Assembly: GCA_044227705.1 (NCBI GenBank)
Contig: JBGAWE010000172.1
Coordinates: 1-10,291, forward strand
Reading direction: 5' to 3'
Source: JANOQP01 sp044227705
GTDB lineage: Bacteria; Bacteroidota; Bacteroidia; Chitinophagales; Saprospiraceae
Length of the DNA stretch: 10,291 bases
The position numbers were made by a program, and so were the translations under genes. The notes under the pieces were generated by a model. The model did no database searches and was not told where the DNA came from. It saw only the letters and a program-made list of their open reading frames with translations. Shown piece by piece: positions 1 to 8,575 of this stretch. The stretch's first letter is position 1; the number at the start of each line of letters is the position of its first letter.

Positions 1-3000
1 TGGCCGACCCCGCCCCTGAAAGCTCAATGCGCGAGAAGATGCCCGTCACCTTTCCACTGGCCATGTTCGGGAAATGCTCCCGTGTCAGCGGTAGGACGAG
101 TTCTTTCGAGTCGCCGCCCATGAAGGCCGCCCATTGCTCGGGGAAGGCCGTCGCCACGTCGATAAAGGCCGCCGTCAGATAGGGTTTGAGCATCCCCCGC
201 ACCGCCTGTCCGAAGGCCGGCCCGCCCTGCTGCGCCGTGTACTTGATGGTGAAAATCACGTTGGTCAAAGCCGACAGGTCGTAGCTGCCGCGCTTGCCGC
301 CGAGTTCGAGCCGCCAGGTGCTGACGGCCCCCGTCCCCTCGAAGGGCAGGTAGCGGTCGTTGTCGAATCGAAGCTCGAAGAGGCCGTTGTTCTTCTCGTA
401 CTGGTCGGTCGCCGAGAGCGCGATTTGCTGCATCGGCCGCCAGTCGCTGCGGATGGAGAGCGGCGGCTCGCCCTTCGGGTCGAGGAGGTATTTGACCGCT
501 TTCGCGTCGGCCGACATGACTGTTTTGTGCGAAATCTGGGTCAAAGTCGCCATGACCACCTGCCCGTCCATCCCCTCGAACGAAACGGAGACCGTTTTCA
601 CCTGCCGCCCGAAATGCCCCGGGAAGTCGTAGTCGAACATCGCCTCTGTCAAACTGAACTCGCAACGCCCGCGCATTTTCAGGTCCAAAAAGGCCATTGG
701 CTCTATTTCGAGCAGCGAGACCGGCTTGGTGATTTCCATCCCCCGCGCGTCTGTTTCGATGAAGGCCTTTTCCATCCGGTCGAGGTCCAGTGCGAGGTGC
801 TGGCCGCAGAGGAGGCCGCGCCTCCGGTCTTCCCAATAGCTTGGTTGGATGTAACTGACGTCGCTTTCCGCCAATCCGCGCTCGAACTGGAAGGCCCGCT
901 CTGCATACTTCGCCATGTCGAAAGCCAGCTTGTATTGCTGGAAGAACAAGCCACCGAGCTTGCCCGACATCCACAGATAGAGCTGCTCGCTTGTGAACTT
1001 GTCGCGCAGGAACCCCGCGATTTCCGCCTGCTGGGCAATCTGTTTTTCCAAAATCTCGGCATCGCGCTTTGCCGATTCGAGCTGCCATTCGGCCGCTTTG
1101 ATTTGGGCTTCAACCTGTTTGGCATCTGCCGAGGCCATGTCTTTTTGGAGTTCCCAGTCGTGGGAGGAGCGATCGTTCTGCGCCTTGATGCCGATGGCCT
1201 CGCCTGCCAAGCTCAAGGCCTGGCTGCCCGATTCCAGCCCCTCGCCGAACTTGGCGAGGCTCTCGCCGATGCTGTCGCCACCCGTCTCGGCGCCTGTCGT
1301 GAACAGTGCGACATAAATCTGCGGCGCCAGCTTCGCAATCCCCGCCGCCAGCTTGATGATGGCCCCGCCTGCCTGCAGCCCGGCCGCCGTGCCGATGAGG
1401 GCCAGTTGCGCCGTCTCCCACCCCGTGAAGCCGCCGTCGATCCATTTTTGGTAGGTCTTCTCCCGCAGTTTGGCGTTGGCCAGCCCCTCTCGCAGCCCGT
1501 CGATGTTCTTCCTCGCCTCCTCGATGGCCGCCGATTTGATGCCTCGCGTCATGTTTAGGATGATTCCCTCGTGGCGGTTTTGGAGGAGGGTGAGCGACTC
1601 GCCGTCCCGTTTTTCGAGGTTCATCAAAAGGTCGCCGCCCAGCTCGTTGAGCCTTTGGACGAGCTGACGCGACTTTTCGAGCATGAAATTGAACCGGTAG
1701 TGCGGTGCCGCCACGCCCATCGCCGCTCGCGCCGCGTCCAATCCGCCGCCTCCCGCTGCCGCCATCACGAGCGCCATCGGGTCGATGGGCGGCTCGAACA
1801 ATGCCAGCGACTGCTCCTGCCCCATGATGTTGAGGCAGTGGCGGATTTTGAAAAGGCGGTCGGCCACCCGGTCCCAGTATTCGATGAAAAGGGCGTTCTC
1901 CGGTTCAAAAAAGTAGGCTTTGTTCGTCAGAATCGTGTCGTGGACGATGCCCAAAGCCGCCTCCGCCAACTGCCTCGCCACCGGCAAGCTCGGCGGCGGG
2001 GCCATCGCCTCGCGCCTGTTTTCCATCGCCAAAAGGGCGGCCGGGTGCTCGTTCCTTTCCAGGATTCGGAGGAGGCCGTCGAAGTCCGTCTCCTTCTCCT
2101 TCAGGACGAGCGTCCCGAGGTTTTCCGGCCGTGTGCCGAGCAGGTCGAACGCGAGGACGTAGAGCATCCGCGCCTCGTTGAGGCTTTCCATCGTGTACTG
2201 CCGGAAAAGGAGGTCGCCCCAGTCGAGCAGGTTGTCGATGTAGGCCATCACGACCGTCTTTCGGTAGGCCACCGTCCGCAGCGCGGCGATCGCGTGGGGG
2301 TCGAACGGATCGTTCATGTAGGCCGCGTACTCCGCCACCCGGCTCGACTCGTCGGGCAGCCCGAACGGAAGGAACTTCCAAATCGAGGCCACCTGCGTCG
2401 GGTCGTAGACGTGCTCGTACCAGTTTTTGGCCGCCTCGAACTTCTGGTTCGCGTTGAAATGGCTGGCCAGCAGGGTGGGGGCGTGGAAGAAGATTTCCCA
2501 GTAGTACTGCCCGTTAGCGCTCCCAAAATCGAGGTTCTGGCTCACCGGCAAGGTCTTCACCTTCGACGACGCGACCTCGATGACCGCCGGGGCAGAGCTT
2601 CCCGCGACCGTCGAAAAGGCCGGAATCTCGTCGATTCCCTGCGTTTCGAGGCTCAAAAGCTTGGCCAGCCCGCCCGTGAACAGCCGCTCGTTGAGCCGGT
2701 AGCCCGTGCTCGTCGTCAGCCGGATGATGTCGAACGGCACCGACTCCACCTCGAACGGCACCGCCGCGCCCACCGTCGAGAGGTCGTACTCGACGTATGT
2801 CCCGTCCTTAAAAAGGATGAGTTCGGTCGGCGTGTTGATCGCCCCGTCGAATCCGCCGCCGTAGCCGAGCGGCAGGTTGCCCATCCCGCCTTTTATCGAA
2901 CGGAGGGGCGGCAGCGCGTCCGGTTCCATCGCGCCGGTCAGCTTTGCAAACCGGTCTTTCGCAAAAAGATAGGCCGCCCCGTCGAGCGTGAAGGCCGCGT

Positions 3001-6000
3001 CGATTTTCGACAGGCCCCAAGTATCGTTGATTTTCCGCCACGTCGCGCCCGCCAGGTTCATTTGGGAAAAAGTGTCGGGTATCGAGTCGAGCACCGCGAA
3101 CTCGTCGCCCTTGAAGACGAAGAACACCTCTTTTTCCACGTCGCCCGACGCGCCGCGAACCGGCCTCCCGTCCTCGCCGAGGAGGGTCGAGTTGGCCGCC
3201 ACCTTTATTTTATAGGCGACGACGGCCGACACGGTCATGTCGTTCGACAGTTGCAGTGCCCCCGCTCGGTTGACGTAGCCTTCCGTGAACCATTGCAGCC
3301 CGAAGAACCAGGGGGTCACGATTTTGGCCGCCGGGTTGACGATCAGCCCGAGGCCCGCTGTGTGGACAAAAATCAGATTGTTGAAGGTCACCGCCCCGCT
3401 GATGACGAGCTGCGACAGATTGGAGTCGACGAAGCCGAAGCCGAACTCGTTTTTGAGCAAATCGCCCAGCCGCCCAGCCTTCGGGTAGCCGTCGTTGATG
3501 GAGAACGGGTTCTTCTGGTCGACGCGGACGTAGCTGTTTTCCGAAACCAGATAAAGCCATTTGTCCCAAGTGAAAGCCGCGCTGACGGTGTTCAGTTGCG
3601 GCAAGTTGAAGGTCTTCGGGTAGCCGCTGTCGACCGATTGGGCAAAGTCGTCGCCCGATTCCGAGTAGCGGAAAAACTGGTTGCCGCTCAACAAAAACAG
3701 CTTCTTGCCCAGCACATAAGCCGCATCCACCCCCCGCTCGCCGAGGCTCGAACCGGCCGAGCCGAACTTCGATTTGATGTCCTGCTCCACGCCCGGCTGG
3801 TCGGCCGCCTGGAATTTTTTGCCTTTGAAAAAGTAGAGTTTCCCGTCAGTCCCCATCAAGGCCGCGTCGGGCGAGGCGATTTGGGGCAGGCCGTCGTCGT
3901 TGGCCGAGAGCCGTTTCGGGTAGCCAGCGTCGATGAAATCGAGCGACAACCCGGAGTACCGCACATAAAAATCGCCGCTCGTCAGGAAGAGCTTCCCGTC
4001 CTTGACAAAGGCCGCGTCGACCGCATTGCCCTGCGTGAAGCCGTTCGGCTGCGTCCACCAATGCTCGAAGCTTTGCGCGTTCGCCCACTCCGCCTCGTTG
4101 ACGGCGGGGAACGCGGCCGGAACCGGCGTTTTCTTGATGAATTTCTTCCCCCGGAATAGGAAAAGGTCGTTCCCGAATGTGAAAGCCGCGTCGAACGTCG
4201 CCGCGCCAACCGCCTGCTTGACCACCTTTTTGTCGACGACGTAGGCGGCGCGGAAGTTGTTCTCGGCCGTGTGTGCCTCCTTCAAGGTCTTTGTGGAAAG
4301 GTCAACCTCAAACCCCTTCCCCGGCTCGTGATGGACGACGAGCAAATCGCCGAGGACGTAGGCCCCGTCGATTTTGTAGCTCAAATACTCGCCGCGCTTC
4401 GCCGCCTCGAACGCAACGCCGAGGTCGTCGAGCAGCCCGGCGAGGCTCGCCGGTTTCGGGTAACCGGCCGCCATCTGGTTGAGGTCGTCGCCCGAAAAGC
4501 GCACGAACTCGTCGTGGTTGAAAAGGAAAACGTCCTTTTTATAGGAGAAGGCCGCCGTCAAAGTCCCCCGCGCCGGGTCGGTGAACGAGTTCAGCACGCG
4601 GCCCCAGCGGTCTTTCACCTCTTCCGTCGCGAGTTGTCCGTCGACGATGAACCTGTTTTTGTTGAAGAAAATCAGGCTCCCGTTCGGCGCGAGAACGCCC
4701 GCGTCGAACGTTTTCCAGCCCGCCACGAGCAGCGGCGCGAACGGTCCGAACTGCCCGCCCGCGACGAAGGAACTCGTCATCGACTGCAGCGTGTTCGGCC
4801 CGCCTTTTTGGGAAAACTCGTAGCCGCCGTTGAAAATCACGGCCTCGCCGCCCGTGAAAAGGTAGGTCGTCGCCCCGTCGACGAAGGCCGTGTCGACCTT
4901 TTCCGTCTCCGCCAGCTTGTTGCCCGACCGCCCCCAGCGGCTGCCGATGGGCATTTTTTTCGACAGGTTTTTGGAGGTCGCAAACTCCTTTCCGTTGAAA
5001 AAATACTTCTCGCCTCCCGGTGCGGTGAACGCCGCGTCGACGGTCGGCCATTCGGGCAGTTTGTCCTTGTTGCCTTTCAAAAGCCGGGGCTGCGCCGTCA
5101 GTTTCGGCACCGAGGGTTTCACCAAAAAGCTCCCGCCCTTGTGGTCGAAGCTGAACCACGGCCCCTCGGTCGAGTTCTCGTAGGTGCTCAACTGGACGAC
5201 GCGCTTGGCCGAAATCTCCTCGCTCTGCGCGAAAATGCTCTTGAAGACCTCCATCCCCCGATTCTCGAAGTCGGGCTTGGCGGCCACCTTCGTCCAAAGC
5301 TCGGGGGTGAGGTAGTATGCGTTGTTGGCCTCCGCGTTGTTCGGCCCGAAGGTGTAGGAGCAGTTGACGACGATGTTCTCGTGCGCCGAGTTCTCCATCC
5401 GCTCGGCGTTCTCGACGAACAGCTCGAAGCTGTTGATTTCCTGTTCGCGGCGGATGTCCGTGTCGAGCTGCTGTGGCGCGGCCCACTCCTTGTTGAGGTT
5501 GTAGAAGGAGTAGAAAATCCGCACCTCGTAAAGCTTGTTGTCCTTTTTTGCCTCCGATTCCTCCACGCCGTCGCCCGTTTTTCGGGTGAGCACTTTAGCA
5601 TTGTCAGGGTCCTTCAACTTCGTCTCGAGTTTCGCCCAAAAGACGAAGACCCGCCCGAAGGCAAAGACCGGGTGCACTTTTTTCGCCTCAATGAGGATGT
5701 TCGCAGGCAGCCAGGGTTCCCAATTGACCGCGCTGGCATCCCCGCCCGAGAACCGCGCCGTCCTATAGTAATAGCGCGGCGGCTCCGCCTTCGTGCAGCC
5801 GAAAAGCACCAGCCGCTGGTCGCCCGTCGCCGCGTCGTCGTAGACGTAGCCACCAGCGATTTTAAGCCGAGAGACCTCGGTGTACTCATCGAGGTACTTT
5901 TTATAGACCCTGACGACGGCCACGTCCGTCACCTCGTTCTGCAAAAGGTCGTCCTCTAAAGCCTTGAAAGCGGGCGTTTTCGTGTCCCGAAGCTCCGGCC

Positions 6001-8575
6001 GGAGGTAGTTTTCTGGGTAGAGGAACACCTTCCGGTTCGCCTCCCAGACGCGGTAGTTCTTCATCCACTGCCACCAGCGTTTGAGCTCGGCCCGCGTCGC
6101 CTCGTCGCCCTCGCCGACCACATCGACCTTTTCGAGGTTGACGAAATAGCGGTGGAGATAGAGCTGCACCGCCGAAATCGCCTCGACTATGGGCGAGGTC
6201 CGCCCGCAGCCGCCCATCTCGACGTCAATCAGCAGCCACTCGTAAAGCTCCCGCAAATCGTGCCGCCCGAGCTTCGCCGCCACCCAGCCGACGAGCGCGT
6301 CGCGGCGCAGGACGTTCTCCGCGTCGTGCAGTTTGCCGGAAAGCTCCTTCCAGTCCTTCTCGCTGTTCATCTCGCCGAGCATCCGCCAGAGCCTGTCCGC
6401 GGCCTCGCCCGGCATCCCCCAAGCCATCCAGTTTTGATAGACTTCTTTGAAAACAACAGACGGACCCTGCCCAAATTTCTCGCAGAGCGCGAAGACCTCG
6501 CCCATCTTCAAAACCGCTTCGAGGTTGAACTCGACCTCGAAAAGCCGCCCGTCGGAAAGGAAGACCTGCTCCTTTTTAAGCCATTTAACCTCCTCCGCGT
6601 CCCAGCCAAACAGGTCGGCCAGGGCCTCGTGCGGCCGGTCTTGGTAGATTTTCGGATGGAGAACCTCGGCCAGCGGGTGCTCGCCGCTGAAGTCGTCGTT
6701 CAGCTTTTTGAATCGGCTGATTGCCCGAAGGTCGCCGAGCAACAGGTCGGCCCATGGGCCGAAGCGGTTGGAGAATTTTTGGGGGTAGATCGAGTCGATC
6801 GCCCGGAAATCCGGCCGCGACCAGCGCACATGGTCGTCGCCTTTTGAGAAATAAACCCGCCCCTCGAACGTGAAGGCCCCATCAATCCCCGCCTCAAAAC
6901 CGACAGGCAGGTTCCCCCAGTTGTCCCTGATTTTCAATGGGAAGCCCTCGTCCGCAAACTGCCCGTCGATGTCCGAGAACCTGACGAACTGCTCGCCCCG
7001 GAACCCGTAGAACCGCCCGTCTGTCGCGACGAACCCAGCGTCCAGCCCCGGATTTTGGGTGAAAGCGTTCCGCGCCATGCCCCAACGTCCCGCAATCGGC
7101 TGCTCGCCGAGGCCGGGCGAGTACCAGTTTTTGTCTTTGAAAAAATAGAGCAGCCCGTCCGTCCCCGCGAACGCCGTGTCGATGCCGAGCGCGAAGCTGG
7201 CCGGGAAGTCGGCGAGGCCCAATTCCGTCGGGAAATTCTCCGCGATGAGCTTCGGGAAGCCCTCGTCCGCCGTCGAAAGATGGCTGCCCGAATAGCGCAC
7301 GAACTGGTCGCCAGAAAACAGATAAGTCTTCCCCTCCGCACTGACGAGCGCCGCGTCCACGAAGTTCCGCTCGGCGATGTTGTTCCTGATTTTGCCCAAA
7401 GCCGAGAGCGGGTAGCTCGCCACCGCTGTTTTCGATACGGCCCAGAAGCTGCCGCCGGTTTTGTCGCCAATCGAGTCGGCGAAAATGAAAGCCGTCCGCC
7501 CGTTCCCGACGACCGCCCGAACCTTCCGCCCGGCGGCAAAAATCAGTTTCATCTCCTCGTCAAAAGCGGCGGGCAGGTTGGCAAAAGCCGCCTCCTTGCG
7601 AAGTTCGCCGACGATGTTTTTGGGATACCCGTCATCAACGAAGCGGTAAACGGAGCCGGAAAACTCCTCCTCCTTGCGCTTCTGAACTTCCGCTGAATAC
7701 CTCAAAAACTGGTCGCCTGAGAACAAGAACGTCGCCCCGTCGCCATCGACGAAGGCCGCGTCGATATGGGCGTCGAGCAGCAGGTTGTTGTCCCAAAGCC
7801 CCCAAACATCCCGGATTTGGCGCGTAGCCTTGTTGTTTTCGCTTAAAACCTGCCCGCCCTGCGCCACCACGAAACTGGTGTCCGAAAAGAAATAAGTCCG
7901 CTCGCCCGGCCCCGTGAACGCCGCCCGGATGCCCGCAAATCCCGGCTCCGTCGGCATCCCTGCCCACGCCCGCTCGACGGGTTTCGGGTACGACCAATGC
8001 CGCGCGGCCTCGTTGTACATCACGAACTCGCGGCCTTTGATGAACAGCACGTTCTCCTCCTCGAAAAGCACCGCGTCCACGGCGTCGAAGCCTGCGTCCT
8101 CGTACTCGGCCGGGATTCGCGCCCACTCCTCGGCGAAGTTTGACCATTTCGCGTCGGTTGTTTTTGGGAAGCCCGCATCGGGTTTCGAGTAGTCGTCGCC
8201 CGAATAGCAGAGGTATCGCATCGTCCCGTCGGCCGACGGTTTCTCAAAAATGTAACATTTGTCCACCTTCACGAAAGCCAGCGAGACCTCCGTCAGCCCC
8301 GACCAATGCTCGGCAATCGGCCTCGGCCCGCCATCCGCTAATCCGGGGAACGTCGCGCCAATCGGCTGATTGTCAACCGAATAGGTGAAAAAATGGCTCC
8401 CGCTGAACACATAGGCCTTTCCGTCGCGCGCCATAAAAGCTGCATCCACGCGGTTGTTTTGGAAGACTGGGTTGCGCCCGCGCCCCCATTCGTCGGCCAG
8501 CGGGTAGGTGCGTTCGAGGAGGGTGTTGTAGCAGTCGCGGCCCTGGAGGTAGGTGTTCCCGTCCGTACCAGTGGT
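1..8575 (-). CDS. TcA-like Tc toxin subunit with hemopexin-like repeats, C-terminal part (partial, downstream of a frame change)
   Basis: Continuous open frame with no stop from 8878 down to position 2; I read every codon. Homology begins near 8575, so codons above that are probably noise and no credible start or ribosome binding site marks one (an ATG at 8584-8582 has no Shine-Dalgarno). Order of parts: rest of hemopexin array 1 (8575-6780), ABC toxin N-type module (6780-5985), neuraminidase-like part (5985-5045), hemopexin array 2 (5044-2766), Tc channel region, pore hairpin (1440-1262), TcB-binding domain (1010-2). Hallmarks seen: YYWEIFFHAP with NANQKF, LLIDVEMGGC, NYRVWEANRK followed by LYPENYLRPE, PHYRFNF, DYDFPGHFGRQ and LPFEGTGAVSTWRLEL. 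These are typical of TcA proteins, which form a secreted or surface-bound pentameric channel that receives the TcB-TcC cocoon and injects its toxic enzyme into a target cell. The C terminus is cut by the window edge, by perhaps 60-120 residues. Confidence 0.9.
2..1010 (-). other. Protein domain: TcA C-terminal TcB-binding domain (truncated by window edge)
   Basis: Residues about 3095-3429. Blocks in order: FTSEQLYLWMSGKLGGLFFQ, YKLAFDMAKYAERAFQFE, SYIQPSYWEDRRRGLLCGQ, LDRMEKAFIETDARGMEITK, FDYDFPGHFGRQVK (about 643-602), LPFEGTGAVSTWRLEL (about 345-301), YDLSALTNVIFTIKYTAQQG (about 284-227) and LPLTREHFPN (about 98-69). This is the Tc complex TcA C-terminal TcB-binding domain (Pfam PF18276, from memory), which docks the beta-propeller of a TcB subunit. 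Its good preservation suggests that a TcB-TcC partner exists elsewhere in the genome; none is in the window. Confidence 0.85.
985..1440 (-). other. Protein domain: TcA pore-forming hairpin and following coiled-coil helix
   Basis: Residues about 2949-3101. A glycine/alanine-rich hydrophobic stretch (GGFTGWETAQLALIGTAAG, then GGAIIKLAAGIAKLAPQIYV, about 1440-1285) is followed by a polar turn (TTGAETGGDSIGE) and a second weakly hydrophobic helix (GSQALSLAGEAIGIKAQ). A long charged helix follows (VEAQIKAAEWQLESAKRDAE, ILEKQIAQQAEIAGFLRDKF, about 1110-985). In TcA this hairpin forms the transmembrane tip of the channel. The hydrophobic pattern and position fit that role; the exact membrane-spanning residues are inference. 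Confidence 0.75.
1480..2765 (-). other. Protein domain: end of neuraminidase-like region and alpha-helical channel region of TcA
   Basis: Residues about 2508-2936. It starts with VPFDIIRLTTSTGYRLNERL then FTGGLAKLLSLETQ, and then YYWEIFFHAP (about 2506-2477) with LLASHFNANQKFEAAKNWYE and VYDPT, the strongest TcA signature in the window. Next come DPHAIAALRTVAYRK, NLLDWGDLLFRQYTMESLNE, LALFEPPIDPMALVMAAAGG and PHYRFNFMLEKSRQLVQRLN (about 1705-1645). These helical blocks line the Tc channel in solved TcA structures. All key blocks are intact and in the usual order. Confidence 0.85.
2766..5044 (-). repeat. Hemopexin-like repeat array 2, about 14 repeats, several degenerate
   Basis: Repeat starts near 5027 (VDAAF), 4883 (VDTAF), 4694 (FDAGV), 4547 (LTAAF), 4358 (IDGAY), 4181 (FDAAF), 4007 (VDAAF), 3857 (PDAAL), 3716 (VDAAY), 3572 (VSAAF), 2990 (IDAAF) and 2837 (FDGAI). 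Two weak ones lie between about 3415 and 3205 (SGAVTFNNLIFVH and TVSAVVAYKI). Typical blade bodies are KLFLTSGDFYVRYSG, KLYFFKGKKF and KLFLLSGNQFFRYSE, followed by DAGYPKRL or DSGYPKTF. The array lies between two parts that are adjacent in ordinary TcA proteins. It is more diverged than array 1, with fewer DGKTYLFSG signatures. Confidence 0.82.
5045..5985 (-). other. Protein domain: neuraminidase-like region of TcA, first part
   Basis: Residues about 1435-1748. It begins with ALEDDLLQNEVTDVAVVRVY and continues through AGGYVYDDAATGDQRLVLFG, PRYYYRTARFSGGD, NWEPWLPANILIEAKKVHPV and FAFGRVFVFWAKLETKLKD. This order of aromatic beta-strands matches the neuraminidase-like region that follows the YPENYLRPE block in TcA proteins (Pfam PF18413, from memory). 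Despite its name the domain is not known to cleave sialic acid; no Asp-box series is evident here. The region stops at LLKGNKDKLPEWP, where hemopexin-like repeats begin. Confidence 0.75.
5985..6780 (-). other. Protein domain: Tc 'ABC toxin N-terminal region' module
   Basis: Residues about 1170-1435. After the last blade (YPQKFSNRFGPW) the sequence becomes mostly helical: LHPKIYQ, then LADLFGWDAEEVKWL, then REL-YEWLLIDVEMGGC at 6182-6250, then GRTSPIVEAISAVQLYLHR, and finally RWWQWMKNYRVWEANRK with VFLYPENYLRPEL (6090-5990). The LIDVEM...C...TS.I..AI..VQL block and the NYRVWEAN..FLYPENYLRPE block are diagnostic of Tc A-subunits, where they precede the neuraminidase-like region (Pfam ABC_toxin_N, PF20220, from memory). 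It probably forms part of the shell around the channel. Confidence 0.82.
8250..8268 (+). repeat. 19-bp inverted copy of the insert boundary sequence
   Basis: ATGTAACATTTGTCCACCT at 8250-8268 is the exact reverse complement of 9913-9931. Here it sits in repeat 12 (coding KVDKCYIFEK on the minus strand) and does not lengthen the blade relative to repeat 4 (FVMDGKTYLFE), so it is not a second insertion of the full element. Confidence 0.6.

Noticed and set aside
24..1088. Minus-strand open frame of 354 codons, and another at 4539-5486
   Set aside because: Out of frame with the Tc coding sequence, Arg/Gly-rich, and without domain character. They are by-products of high G+C.
1571..4159. Long plus-strand open frame (862 codons), with similar ones at 134-1558 and 4271-5959
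   Set aside because: Each is codon-aligned antisense to the Tc gene. They stay open because the sense frame almost never uses TTA, CTA or TCA. The predicted products are Arg/Val/His-rich with no recognisable domain, while the minus strand shows clear Tc and hemopexin motifs throughout.
5045..5985. Active sialidase
   Set aside because: No series of Asp-box motifs or arginine triad could be recognised; the neuraminidase-like label in Tc proteins is structural.
8376..8574. C-terminal tail of the upstream frame as a genuine protein end
   Set aside because: The tail loses the repeat pattern abruptly while the adjacent frame continues it exactly, so it is out-of-frame read-through to a chance stop.
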